From contig JBPBQS010000044.1 of assembly GCA_050920955.1 (NCBI GenBank), forward strand, positions 1 to 46,811: a stretch of DNA of 46,811 nt. Reading direction: 5' to 3'. A model generated the notes under the pieces. That model had not been told where the DNA came from. It did no database searches and worked only from the letters and a program-made list of their open reading frames with translations. A program made the position numbers and the translations under genes. Positions 7,604 through 16,264 of this stretch are shown piece after piece. The DNA is from CAXSEF01 sp050920955 (GTDB lineage Bacteria; Pseudomonadota; Alphaproteobacteria; Acetobacterales; Acetobacteraceae). How positions within the stretch are numbered: the stretch's first letter is position 1; every line of letters starts with the position of its first letter.

Positions 7604-9907
7604 CTAGCGAAGCATCGACTTGCGCAGCGCGCCGAAGCCGCTCGCCGCCTGGCCGTTGCGCAGCACGAGCGGCGCCCCGTCCGGGATCGCGTCGAAGTCG
7701 GCCTGCGGCACCGAGAAGATGACGTGCCTGGTGTCGCCGTCCGTCCCGAAGCGGCTGAGCGTCTCTTCCCTGCCATCGACCATGAGCGTCAGCAGCGAGT
7801 CGCGCACCGGGATCGCCGCCTGGCTCTGCAGCTCGATGTCGACCATCGGCGTCGCCGCCGCTGCCGTCGCCGCCGTGCCCGCCTCGGCCATGGCCGTCGT
7901 GCGGCTGAGCGCCATCACCCGGCCCTGCGCCGCGCCGATCACCGCGGGCGCCGGCTCGGCCGCGACCTGCAGGCTCGCCGGCTGGGCCGTCAGCCCCGCC
8001 TTGTCGGCCACGTCCGCGACCAGCCCCTGGTAGACGCCCACCGGACGGCTCAGCCGCAGGTTGGCCAGGCTGACCGCGCCGCTCGCCGTACGGTCGAAGA
8101 TGAAGCGAACCCCGCGCAGCGTCGGCGGCGCGGCGACCGCGCCGAACTGCGTGGGCGCCGGCACGAAGTCGGCGAGCGGGATGCGCACCGTCTCCAGGAT
8201 CGGGTGCAGGTTCTGCGTGCCGCCGCCCACCGGGCCCTGCAGCGTCGCGTAGTCCGACAGCCGCACGGACCGGCTGAGCGTCCCGTCGGGCAGGGCGAGC
8301 GCGATGGAGAAGTCGTTCACCGCGGCCACGTTGAGCAGGCTCGTGGCGCCGCACGGGTTGGTCGACGAGATCGGGTTGCACTGCAGCGCCACGCGGAACT
8401 CCAGCGTCTCGTAGGGCACCGGATTGACGACGCCCGGCGCCGTCCAGTTGGCCTGGAAATACGCGCCCGACGGGTCGACCGACGGCAGCTGCCACGCGAT
8501 CGCCTGCGAGGTCAGGGTGACGTCGTGGTTCTGCACCGCGAGATGCGCCGTGCTGATGCGCGCCGCCTGGTTCGGCTGGCCGCTGCTCGACGTGCCGTCG
8601 GGGCTGGTGAAGTCGTCGATCACCGCGCTGGGCCCGGTCTTCGCCGCCTCGCTGAACGAGCGCTCGAACATGCTGAGCGCCGTCAGCTTCGGCGGCAGCG
8701 CGTAGCGCGGGTCGAGCAGGTTGGCGAGCTCCTGCTGCCGGTACGGCCCGACGTAGCCGCGCATCATCGCGAGGAACGCGAACAGCCCGGTCTGCTGCTC
8801 CGTGGCCGAGCCCGCCGACACCTGGTCGAACAGCGGCGTGTTGCCGGTGCCCGTGCAGCCCTTGGAGTCCGACGTCTGCCACTGCGTGTTGAAGAAGTTG
8901 TGGTTGGCGCCCCATACCGCATAGACCGTCTTGATCGCGCCCTTGGTCTCGGTGAGCGAGTCGATGGTGCGGTCATAGACCCGCACGCCCTGCAGCGTGT
9001 TCACGTCGCCGTCGCACACCGGAAGCAGCACGGTCCACGGGATGTTGTTGGCGACGAAGGTGCGCCCGGTCTGGCCGTCCACCGGCGCCAGCTCGAACAG
9101 CGCCTCGAACTTCACCGGATCGCCGATGCGCGCCGGCCACGGGCTGCCCGGGTCGAAGTACATCGTGTACGCCGCGAGCTGGCCCTCGCCGCCGCGCGAA
9201 TGCCCCATCAGGCCGACGTGCTTGAAGTCGATCGTGCCCTTGAGGTTGAAGCCCAGCGAATCCGGTGCGCCGCCGGAACGGTTCCACGCCGCGAGCTGCT
9301 CGATGTGGCGCAGCACGAGCCGCCCGCGCCGCAGGTTCAGCCCGGAGTCGCCGGGCACGGCGGCGGCGGCCGTGACGCCGCGGTTGGCGTTGATCGAGAC
9401 GACGATGTAGCCCCACGACGCCAGCTTGGTCGCCATGTACTCGTAGCCGAGATGGTTCGGCGTCACGATGAAGCCGTCCGGGCAGGTGCCCAGCGTGGTG
9501 TACTGCGTGCTGCTGTCCACGCGGCCGATCGTGCCGTCGACGTAATGGCCGCAGGTGCCGTGGTTGCCGTGCAGGATCACGACCAGCGGGTGCTTGCCGT
9601 TGCCGAGCGTGGCGGGACGGTAGATGCGCGCCCAGAGCTCGGTGACCACGGTCGCGTCGACCTCGGGGTCGACGCCGGCCGGCAGCTTGTACTCGCTCGA
9701 CGTGGTGGCATACGGGCCTGTCGCAGTGGGGTCCGGCGCCCGGTTCAGCCTCGGCCCCTGGTCACTGCCCGCCGCCATCCCGACCTGGCCCGCGGAAAGG
9801 GCCTCCGCGCGGGCGGCCCCCGGCGCCAGGATCGCAAGACCGACCGCCGCCAGCAGAGCCAGGCGTCGCGGACCCTGCCCAACACGTTGAGAGTACAATT
9901 TGGGCAT
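7604..9907 (-). CDS. Exported alpha/beta hydrolase with C-terminal beta-rich region
   Basis: 767-aa protein with a Sec signal peptide (residues 1-34, cut after ARA). Residues about 90-400 look like an alpha/beta hydrolase: oxyanion-hole motif HGNHG at 113-117, nucleophile elbow GHSRGG with Ser237, candidate acids in CDGD at 298-301, and candidate His336 in GANHN. Several Cys could form disulfides, as in extracellular esterases. Residues about 410-650 are beta-strand-rich and may be a binding domain; I do not recognise the last 100 residues. The gene is downstream of gspG and next to the T2SS operon, so it is a good candidate substrate. The actual ester or amide cleaved is unknown. Confidence 0.75.
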   Translation of the reverse strand: MPKLYSQRVGQGPRRLALLAAVGLAILAPGAARAEALSAGQVGMAAGSDQGPRLNRAPDPTATGPYATTSSEYKLPAGVDPEVDATVVTELWARIYRPATLGNGKHPLVVILHGNHGTCGHYVDGTIGRVDSSTQYTTLGTCPDGFIVTPNHLGYEYMATKLASWGYIVVSINANRGVTAAAAVPGDSGLNLRRGRLVLRHIEQLAAWNRSGGAPDSLGFNLKGTIDFKHVGLMGHSRGGEGQLAAYTMYFDPGSPWPARIGDPVKFEALFELAPVDGQTGRTFVANNIPWTVLLPVCDGDVNTLQGVRVYDRTIDSLTETKGAIKTVYAVWGANHNFFNTQWQTSDSKGCTGTGNTPLFDQVSAGSATEQQTGLFAFLAMMRGYVGPYRQQELANLLDPRYALPPKLTALSMFERSFSEAAKTGPSAVIDDFTSPDGTSSSGQPNQAARISTAHLAVQNHDVTLTSQAIAWQLPSVDPSGAYFQANWTAPGVVNPVPYETLEFRVALQCNPISSTNPCGATSLLNVAAVNDFSIALALPDGTLSRSVRLSDYATLQGPVGGGTQNLHPILETVRIPLADFVPAPTQFGAVAAPPTLRGVRFIFDRTASGAVSLANLRLSRPVGVYQGLVADVADKAGLTAQPASLQVAAEPAPAVIGAAQGRVMALSRTTAMAEAGTAATAAAATPMVDIELQSQAAIPVRDSLLTLMVDGREETLSRFGTDGDTRHVIFSVPQADFDAIPDGAPLVLRNGQAASGFGALRKSMLR

Positions 9908-9927
9908 ATGGTAACTTTCCAGTCAAA

Positions 9928-9948
9928 AACTAGGCACTCTGCCTAGTT
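9928..9948. promoter_or_regulatory. Perfect 9-bp inverted repeat ahead of the hydrolase gene
   Basis: AACTAGGCA and TGCCTAGTT separated by three bases, 20 bases upstream of the hydrolase ATG. Read on the - strand the second arm continues into TTTTTG, so it could be an attenuator-like terminator in the leader or a dimer operator. The rest of the 287-base gap 9908-10194 is clearly AT-richer than the genes and holds no coding region I can support. Confidence 0.55.
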
Positions 9949-10194
9949 ATGTTACAGACTGACATACCAATGCATGCTGGGAAAGCAGGAAACCCGCTCT
10001 CTTCTTCGAACACGCCGTCATGGCCTTGCGCGGCTCGATGTTTTTGCACGTTCAGGTAGCAAAAGGAGCGAGCCCGCAATCTGCCATTCAGCGGTCGCCG
10101 GCCCCGCCCGGAGCGAACGGCACCCTTCGCCCCTGTCGGAAGTCCCGGCGCCTGCAACGCGCCTGCGTCCCGCCGCGACCGAACGCCCATGGCC

Positions 10195-10635
10195 TCACGG
10201 GTTGCAGATCGCCCCGGCCCCCGGCTCGCCCGCCCCGCCTGCGGTCGGCCCGTTCGAGCACAGGTCGTAGTCGTGCCCCGCGCGCGTCGAAGGCTGGCGG
10301 TAGCTGTAGGCGTGGTTCCACGGGTCGAGCGGCACCTTGCCCCCCTTGATGTAGGGCCCGCTCCAGCCGGTCGCGTCCGACGGCTTCTCCACGAGCGCCT
10401 GCAGACCCTGCTCCGTCGTCGGATAGGAGCCGACGTCGAGCTTGTAGATGTCGAGGTCGGCGCCGATCCCGCCGCTGATCTGCTGCTGGGCCACGTTGAC
10501 CCGCGCGCCGCCGAGCCTCTGCAGCACGTTCGGCGCCACCAGGCCGATCAGCAGACCCAGGATCGCGATGACGACGAGAACCTCGAGCAGGGTGAAGCCT
10601 GCCTCGTCGGGACGGTGGTGCGTGCGCTGTTTCAT
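10195..10635 (-). CDS. gspG: T2SS major pseudopilin GspG
   Basis: Major pseudopilin, 146 aa. A 13-residue leader ends in Gly, then FTLLEVLVVIAILGLLIGLVAP with Glu at +5. The typical GspG features follow: SGGIGADLDIYKLDVGSYPTTEQGLQALV and KVPLDPWNHAYSY, and a C-terminal loop that binds calcium in the family. It lies on the strand opposite to the other gsp genes and upstream of the hydrolase, an unusual separation from the rest of the operon. Confidence 0.93.
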   Translation of the reverse strand: MKQRTHHRPDEAGFTLLEVLVVIAILGLLIGLVAPNVLQRLGGARVNVAQQQISGGIGADLDIYKLDVGSYPTTEQGLQALVEKPSDATGWSGPYIKGGKVPLDPWNHAYSYRQPSTRAGHDYDLCSNGPTAGGAGEPGAGAICNP

Positions 10636-10913
10636 GCCCGCCAGCCTAGAACCCGCGGCCGGGCCGGCCAAGCCGCGCCCCCGTGACATCGCCCGCCCCA
10701 CGCCGTCCCGCCGCGCAGGACACGCCCGCCCCCGCATCCCGCTGCGGCGCCTTCGCCACGCCGCGCCGCCAACCGCCCCGCCCGCCCCGATCGCGCTTGC
10801 CGCCGACGCCGCCCCCGGCCGAAGGTGCCGCCAGCGCGCCGGCCCCGGCCGCGCACCCGGGCAGGGCAGGGCGCACCCCGTCGCCCGCCCGCCCCTGCAG
10901 CGAGGCGACACCG
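10636..10913. other. Divergent intergenic region, gspG / transglycosylase
   Basis: 278 bases between divergent starts. The + strand frame of the downstream gene is open back to 10683, but that extension is Pro/Ala/Arg-rich and looks like noncoding high-GC readthrough. I see no clear promoter hexamers. Confidence 0.4.
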
Positions 10914-11369
10914 ATGCCCGTGCCGTTCCTGGCCTGCATGGCGGCCACGGCCGCGTTCTACGCGCTGCCGCCGCGCGTGCTGCCGTCGATCCACGTCATC
11001 GAGGGCGGCGTGCCCGGCTCGGTGCACCGCAACGCCAACGGCACCGAGGACCTCGGCGTGATGCAGATCAACACGCTCTGGGTGGCGCCGATCGCGCGCG
11101 TGACCCGCATGGCACCGCCCGCCGTGCGCGCGCGCCTGATCTCGGACCCGTGCTTCAACATCGCGGCCTCCGGCGCCGTGATGCGCACCTACCTCCACGA
11201 GTCCCACGGCGACCTCATGGCCGCAGTCGGCTTCTACCACTCGCACACGCCCCTGCTTGCCCGCGACTACGGCGAGATGGTGACCAGCGCCGCCCGCTCC
11301 CTGTTCGACTCCCCCGCCGGGAGCACGGCGAGGATCGTCCGCACGCCCGGGGCCTGGCCGCGTTCATGA
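10914..11369 (+). CDS. SLT-type lytic transglycosylase (VirB1/TrbN-like)
   Basis: 151-aa protein consisting of one soluble lytic transglycosylase domain. It contains the catalytic Glu30 in IHVIEGG, the NGTEDLGVMQIN motif at about 42-53, and the later FYHSHTP segment that replaces the usual YN motif. It would cleave peptidoglycan glycan strands. Start chosen at ATG 10914, with GAGG eight bases upstream. No clear signal peptide is seen, only a weak hydrophobic start (residues 3-16), so export is uncertain. Next to T2SS genes it may open the wall for the secretion machine; this is an inference. Confidence 0.7.
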   Translation: MPVPFLACMAATAAFYALPPRVLPSIHVIEGGVPGSVHRNANGTEDLGVMQINTLWVAPIARVTRMAPPAVRARLISDPCFNIAASGAVMRTYLHESHGDLMAAVGFYHSHTPLLARDYGEMVTSAARSLFDSPAGSTARIVRTPGAWPRS

Positions 11370-11500
11370 ACTAAACGTGTATGCATCCGGCCTGTCTGGT
11401 GGGCCGTAACTGTTCCGTGGCCAGTGTGGCCGCCGCGACGGTGATGCCGCCCCAGCGGGCGAGCGTTCCTGCATGCGTATCGCTGGGGAGGCTACATCCA

Positions 11501-12397
11501 ATGGATCTCAACGGGCTCACGATCGCCAAGCTCGGCCTGAAGCGTCGCGGCGTGCTGCGGACCGGCGGCTTCAGCGCCGCGGCCCTCGGTGCCCTCTCGC
11601 TCGCCGGCCTCACCTCGAAGAAGGCCGAGGCGCAGACCGCCGACATCGACCTCGCCGTCCTGAACTTCGCCCTCAACCTCGAGTATCTCGAGGCCGAGTT
11701 CTACCTGCGCGGCCTGAGCGGCACCGGCCTGAGCGCCGCCGACATCGGCACCAGCCCCGGCGCGGTCACGGGCGGCACCGCCGTCCCGTTCACCACCTCG
11801 GCGGCCGCCCAGTACGCGGCCGAGATCGCCGGCGACGAGCTGAACCACGTGCGCTTCCTGCGCGCGGCGATCACGGCGGCCGGCGGCACGCCCGTCGACC
11901 GCCCGCAGATCAACCTGTCCACGAGCTTCACCGCGGCGGCGCAGGCGGCCGGGCTGATCAACTCGTCGCAGACCTTCAACCCGTTCGCCGACGAGGCCAG
12001 CTTCCTGCTCGGCGCCTACATCTTCGAGGACGTCGGCGTGACGGCCTACGCGGGTGCGGCCGCCCTGATCACCAACAAGACCTACCTCACCGCGGCGGCC
12101 TCCATCCTCGCGGTCGAGGCGTACCACGCCGGCCAGATCCGCACCCGCCTCGCCGCCGCCGGCCAGTACGCGGCCACCGCGGGCATCTCCGCCCTGCGCG
12201 CCGCCGCCTCGCAGCCGACCGCCGTTCCGGACGACCAGGGCATCCTGGTCGGCGGCGCGCTCAACATCACGCCGACCGACGCCAACTCGCTCGTTTTCAC
12301 GCGCACGACCACGCAGGTGCTCAACATCGTCTACCTCGGCGCCACCGCGTCCGCGAACAGCTTCTTCCCGGCCGGCCTGAACGGCGCCATCAAGTAG
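11501..12397 (+). CDS. Exported ferritin-like (Ferritin_2/PCC13-62-type) protein
   Basis: 298 aa. The start has a strong GGGAGG Shine-Dalgarno about 10 bases upstream. N-terminal KRRGVLRTGGF plus a hydrophobic stretch ending AEA-Q at about 45 looks like a Tat signal. A four-helix ferritin-like domain follows, with candidate metal ligands Glu61/Glu64, Glu113 and His116 (GDELNH), Glu176 and EAYH (Glu206, His209). Related proteins are linked to desiccation or oxidative stress, but the substrate is not known. It stands alone and is followed by a strong hairpin. Confidence 0.75.
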   Translation: MDLNGLTIAKLGLKRRGVLRTGGFSAAALGALSLAGLTSKKAEAQTADIDLAVLNFALNLEYLEAEFYLRGLSGTGLSAADIGTSPGAVTGGTAVPFTTSAAAQYAAEIAGDELNHVRFLRAAITAAGGTPVDRPQINLSTSFTAAAQAAGLINSSQTFNPFADEASFLLGAYIFEDVGVTAYAGAAALITNKTYLTAAASILAVEAYHAGQIRTRLAAAGQYAATAGISALRAAASQPTAVPDDQGILVGGALNITPTDANSLVFTRTTTQVLNIVYLGATASANSFFPAGLNGAIK

Positions 12398-12424
12398 GCT
12401 CCGGCCACCGAGCCCACGCACGAG

Positions 12425-12454
12425 GAAGGGCCGGGTGGCAACACCCGGCCCTTC
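12425..12454 (+). terminator. Hairpin terminator after the ferritin-like gene
   Basis: Perfect 12-bp stem GAAGGGCCGGGT/ACCCGGCCCTTC with a six-base loop, 28 bases after the stop. There is no long T run, so termination efficiency is uncertain. Confidence 0.65.
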
Positions 12455-12483
12455 GCTTATCCGCTGTCTTCCTCGTCGTGGAT

Positions 12484-12537
12484 TCTCAAGACGAGCCTTG
12501 AGCGGAGTCCAGAGGCAGAGCCTCTGGCCTTGCCTTC
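12484..12537 (-). repeat. Composite palindromic repeat, partial copy R4
   Basis: Short copy with a small stem CTCAAG/CTTGAG and hairpin A in reverse orientation (CCAGAGGCAGAGCCTCTGG), ending CCTTGCCTTC. It sits between two convergent genes, one base before the stop of the amidohydrolase gene. Confidence 0.8.
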
Positions 12538-12538
12538 G

Positions 12539-13321
12539 CTACCCGCCCGCCCGATCGCAGACGGCAACCGCCGCCGGCAGCAGCCGCGCGAGGCGCTCCG
12601 CCCACTCCGCCTCGCCCGCCGCGTCGCCGATCAGGTCCTGGCGGATCTCGATCTCCACGTGCAGCAGCCCGCGCCGCTCGGCGTGCACCGGCACCGTGTA
12701 GTCGGTGAGGTCGCTGACCCGGTACGGCTCGTTCTCCGCGACCACCAGGCCGCCCTCCGCCGCGAGCAGGTCGCGCAGCGCCAGCGACAGCCGGGCGTCG
12801 CGGTTGTAGAGCACCGCCGCGTGCATCGGCCGCCGCTCGCCCAGATAGACCGGCGTGAAGCTGTGCAGCGCGACGAGCACGCTGCGCCGCCCCGCCTCCT
12901 CCCGCCGATCCAGCAGCCCCGCGATCGCGTCGTGGTACGGCGTGAACAGCGCCTCGACCCGGCGCCGCCGCTCGTCCTCGCCGAGCCCCTCGTTGCCGGG
13001 CACCGGCGTCGCCTCGCTGACCTCGGGCATCGAGCTGGGCACGCCGGGATCGCGGTTGCAGTCGATCACCAGCCGCGAGTAGCGCTGCGTCACCAGCGCC
13101 GCGTCGAGCACCTCCGACAGCCGCGCCGCCACGCCGGCGATGCCGATATCCCACGCGATGTGGCGCGTCAGCTCGCCCTCGGGCACGCCCAGCCGCCCGA
13201 GCGCCTCGGGAATGCGCCGCCCCGCGTGGTCCGCCGTGAGCACCAGCGCCGAGCCGCCGTCCGGGCGCACGACCTCGACCGGCGCCGGCTCGTGGGCTGC
13301 GAGCAGCGGCTCAGTAGGCAT
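12539..13321 (-). CDS. N-formylglutamate amidohydrolase family protein
   Basis: 260-aa member of the FGase family (HutG type), which cleaves N-formyl-L-glutamate to formate and glutamate. Visible family features are TADHAGRRIPEALGRLG near residue 30, DIGIAGVA at about 58-65, DCNRDPG at about 87-93, and VLVALHSFTPVY at about 147-158 with the metal-site His. The start overlaps the end of the glutamine-synthetase-like gene by 11 bases, so the pair forms an operon. No other histidine-degradation gene is in the window; the pairing with a GS-like ligase and C1 genes suggests another role. Confidence 0.85.
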   Translation of the reverse strand: MPTEPLLAAHEPAPVEVVRPDGGSALVLTADHAGRRIPEALGRLGVPEGELTRHIAWDIGIAGVAARLSEVLDAALVTQRYSRLVIDCNRDPGVPSSMPEVSEATPVPGNEGLGEDERRRRVEALFTPYHDAIAGLLDRREEAGRRSVLVALHSFTPVYLGERRPMHAAVLYNRDARLSLALRDLLAAEGGLVVAENEPYRVSDLTDYTVPVHAERRGLLHVEIEIRQDLIGDAAGEAEWAERLARLLPAAVAVCDRAGG

Positions 13322-14651
13322 CGGCGTAACGCCCGCAGATCTCGGCGTCCTCGAGCCCGGCGAGCGCCGCCTGCTCCGAGGCCTTCAGCATCTGGTAGGC
13401 CGTCATCATCTCATCCCCCATCCACTCCCGCGCCTGCGCGTCCGCCGCCAGTGCCGCCATCGCCGCCGGCAGCGACCCCGGCAGCGGGCCCGCCGCCTCC
13501 GGCACCTCCAGCCCGCGCCGTATCCCGTCCAGCCCCGCCCAGATCAGCGTGCCCAGCGCGATGTATGGGCTCGCCGTGGCGTCGCCCACCCGGAACTCCA
13601 CGTTGAACTGCAGCGCCGCCGGCTCCGAGCCGCCGGAGAACACCGGGCAGACCCGCACCGCCGCACCCCGGTCGTGCATCCCGAGATCCCCCGCGCTCGG
13701 CGCCCAGCGGCCGGGCGTGAGCCGGTAGTACGACGCCACCGAAGGCGCCGTCAGCGCGCACAGCGCCGGCATGTGGTGCAGCAGCCCCGCGACGAACCGC
13801 CGCCCCGTCTCCGAGAGCCCCGCCCCCGCCTCGTCGCACAGCGCGGGCCGCTCCTGCGCGTCGACCAGGCTGAGGTGGACGTGCGTGCCGTTGCCGATCC
13901 CGCCCGGCGTCGGCATCGGCGCGAGGCTGGCGGCAGCCCCCCGCGCCCCGCCCGGCGGCACCGTGCCGTGCCCGTGGCCCTGCGGATCGGCGCCGCCCTG
14001 CTCGCCCGGCCGCACGCAGCGCGCGGCCACGGCGCGGATCAGCTCGCGCGTGATCACCGCCTCGTCGGCCGCGCGCAGGGCCATGCGCGGGCGCACCGTG
14101 ACCTCGAACTGCCGCGGGCCGTACTCGGCCATGAACCCCTCGGGCGTCACCCCCGCCTGGTTCAGCGCGGCCAGCAGCAGCCCGCCGAACCGCCCCGCCT
14201 CGCGCACGCTGCGCAGCCGGTACGACGCCGGCCGGTCCGGCACGCCGGCATAGGTGAACTCCTGCTCGAAGGCCGCCTGCACGCCCAGCCCGGTCTCCGC
14301 GCGCAGCGCCGCGATCGCGCGGTGCAGGAAGCCGCGCGGGCAGCACGCCCAGGCCGCGCCCCCGGTCGTCACCACGTCGCCGAGGCAGAACCGCTCGCCC
14401 TCCTCCTCGGAGAACGCGACGTCGACCAGCGTGCCGAGGTCCGGCACCAGCGCCAGGTCGCCCCGCGTGCCGTAGGGCGTCTCGAAGATCGGCCCGAACG
14501 CGGACATCATGATCGCCGACGGCACGATGCCCACCCCGCGCGAGGCACGCGACGCCAGGTCGGCCAGCAGCATCCCCTTGCCGCGCACGTGGCCCGACAG
14601 ATCGCACATCCCGACAAACACCAGCTCGTCCGGCAGCAGCGCAGTCGCCAT
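13311..14651 (-). CDS. Glutamine synthetase family (gamma-glutamyl ligase-like) protein
   Basis: 446 aa, type I/III-like GS fold. Metal and ATP motifs are kept: EQEFTY at about 145-150, the NGTHVHLSL motif (GNGxHxHxS), an SVASYYRLTPG segment, and EFRVGDATASPYIALG near the end (glutamate binding). The N-terminal sequence is divergent from biosynthetic GlnA, and no adenylylation Tyr motif is evident. Such paralogues ligate glutamate to amines (for example GmaS on methylamine). ATG 14651 was chosen, with GAGG upstream. Cotranscribed with the amidohydrolase; the substrate is unknown. Confidence 0.8.
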   Translation of the reverse strand: MATALLPDELVFVGMCDLSGHVRGKGMLLADLASRASRGVGIVPSAIMMSAFGPIFETPYGTRGDLALVPDLGTLVDVAFSEEEGERFCLGDVVTTGGAAWACCPRGFLHRAIAALRAETGLGVQAAFEQEFTYAGVPDRPASYRLRSVREAGRFGGLLLAALNQAGVTPEGFMAEYGPRQFEVTVRPRMALRAADEAVITRELIRAVAARCVRPGEQGGADPQGHGHGTVPPGGARGAAASLAPMPTPGGIGNGTHVHLSLVDAQERPALCDEAGAGLSETGRRFVAGLLHHMPALCALTAPSVASYYRLTPGRWAPSAGDLGMHDRGAAVRVCPVFSGGSEPAALQFNVEFRVGDATASPYIALGTLIWAGLDGIRRGLEVPEAAGPLPGSLPAAMAALAADAQAREWMGDEMMTAYQMLKASEQAALAGLEDAEICGRYADAY

Positions 14652-14710
14652 CCCAACCTCGTCGCAATACGGGGGCGCAGCGTCCCACGCGGGACGGCGC
14701 GGCGGAAGGG

Positions 14711-14870
14711 CAAAGCAAGGCCAGGGCTCTGCCCTGGACCCGCCAGGGGCAGCGCCCCTGGACCGGCCCACGAAAAGGAAAGCCCGGCAACGCCGCCGGC
14801 CCGAAGTCGAGGTTTCCAAAGGCGAGCCTTTGGCGGAGTCCAGAGGCAGAGCCTCTGGCCTTGCTTCCTT
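14711..14870. repeat. Composite palindromic repeat, copy R5
   Basis: Long copy starting AAGCAAGG. Hairpins are CCAGGGC/GCCCTGG, CCAGGGGC/GCCCCTGG, then a spacer, then CCAAAGGC/GCCTTTGG and CCAGAGGC/GCCTCTGG, ending GGCCTTGCTTCCTT. It looks like two half copies joined head to head, between divergent genes. Confidence 0.85.
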
Positions 14871-14899
14871 GCGCCGCGCCCCGCCGCTAGAACACCGCA

Positions 14900-16264
14900 A
14901 TGTCCCTGCGTGCCCGGCTCACCGCGCTGATCGTGCTGCTCCTCGGCCTGGGCCTGGGCGCCGCGACCGCGCTGGCCGCCTGGCAGGCCGCGCAGCAGCT
15001 GCGCACGGAGCTGGGCGCGGCACTCCTGGTCGCCGCCCAGACGGTGCGCGGCGACACCCTGGCGCGCGACGACCCGGCCCGGCTGGCCCGCCTGGTCGCC
15101 GAGTTCAACGGCGACCGGCACGTGCAGGCGGCGCTGCTCGGCCCCGACGGCGCGACGCTCGGCGCCTCGACGCTCGCGAGCGGCGGCGACCCCGTGCCCG
15201 GCTGGTTCGCGTCGCTGGTGGGGCGCGGGCCGCCGGCGGTGCTGGTGCGCGAGGCCGCCGGCACGGTGCTGCTGCGCGCCGACCCTGCCAACGAGCTGCT
15301 GGAGGTCTGGGGCAGCCTGCGCGACGAGCTGCTGTGCCTCGCCGCCTTCTGCGTGCCCGCGGTGCTGCTGGTGCACCTGACCCTGCGCGGCGCCCTGCGC
15401 CCGCTCGCCGACATCGCCGACGGCCTCGCGCGCATCGAGGCGGGCGGGCGCGACGTACGCGTCCCCGCGCGCGGGCCGCCGGAACTGGCCGGGCTTGCGC
15501 GCGGCTTCAACCGCATGTCCGGCCGCCTGGACGACGTGGACGCGCGCAACCGCCGCCTCGCCGAGCAGATGGCGAACCTGCAGGAGGAGGAGCGCGCCGA
15601 CCTGGCCCGCGACCTGCACGACGAGGTCGGCCCCGCGCTGTTCGCCGTGACCATGACCACCGCCACGATCCTGCGCCTCCTGGCCGAGACCGCCCCCGAC
15701 GTGCAGTCCGCGATCGCCGGCGAGGTCCGGCTGATCCAGGACTCGATCGGCCACGTGCAGCGCCACGTGCGCGACATCCTGGGCCGCCTGCGCCCGCTGC
15801 GCGCCGCCGAGTTCGGCTTGGCCGCCGCGATCGCCGAGCTGGCCGCGTTCTGGCGCGCACGCGACCCCGCGCTCGTGGTCGAGGCATCCGTCGACCTGGA
15901 CCCGCGCCCCGCCGAGGCGGCGGAGGAGGCGCTCTACCGCGTGGTCCAGGAAAGCCTGAGCAACGCCGTGCGCCACGCACGGCCCGGGCGGGTCGAGATC
16001 GTGCTGGCGCGCGAGGCCGGCGCCCTCACCGCCCGCGTCCGCAACGACGCCGGCACGCCCGCGGGCACCGCAGCGCACGGCACGTCGACAGGGCAGGGGC
16101 GGGGCCTCGCCGGGATGCGCGAGCGCGTGGCCGCGCTGTCCGGCACCATGGCGGCCGGTCCGGCGCCGGGCGGCGGCTGGCTGGTCACGGCGCGCATCCC
16201 CGACGCCGCCCCCGGATCCGCCGCCTCCGGGCTCCTGCCGGCGCTCGCGGGCCTGCCGCGATGA
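14900..16264 (+). CDS. NarL-type sensor histidine kinase (MoxY/FlhS-like)
   Basis: 454-aa inner-membrane sensor kinase. Membrane helices lie at about residues 5-28 and 143-163, enclosing a periplasmic domain. HAMP spans about 163-215. The HisKA_3 dimerisation helix LARDLHDEVGPALF has phosphoacceptor His240. The ATPase domain follows from about 330 (QESLSNAVRHA, GRGLAGMRERV). The stop overlaps the regulator start (ATGA). Kinases of this kind (MoxY, FlhS in Paracoccus) control methanol and formaldehyde oxidation genes; the neighbouring C1 cluster supports that role, but the signal is unknown. Confidence 0.85.
   Translation: MSLRARLTALIVLLLGLGLGAATALAAWQAAQQLRTELGAALLVAAQTVRGDTLARDDPARLARLVAEFNGDRHVQAALLGPDGATLGASTLASGGDPVPGWFASLVGRGPPAVLVREAAGTVLLRADPANELLEVWGSLRDELLCLAAFCVPAVLLVHLTLRGALRPLADIADGLARIEAGGRDVRVPARGPPELAGLARGFNRMSGRLDDVDARNRRLAEQMANLQEEERADLARDLHDEVGPALFAVTMTTATILRLLAETAPDVQSAIAGEVRLIQDSIGHVQRHVRDILGRLRPLRAAEFGLAAAIAELAAFWRARDPALVVEASVDLDPRPAEAAEEALYRVVQESLSNAVRHARPGRVEIVLAREAGALTARVRNDAGTPAGTAAHGTSTGQGRGLAGMRERVAALSGTMAAGPAPGGGWLVTARIPDAAPGSAASGLLPALAGLPR

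Noticed and set aside
9974..10270. Short + strand frame in the gap before gspG
   Set aside because: Overlaps the gspG end, has no recognisable motif and a frameshift-like amino-acid composition.
10683..10913. N-terminal extension of the transglycosylase
   Set aside because: Pro/Ala/Arg-rich low-complexity readthrough. The domain begins at ATG 10914, which has a GAGG site.
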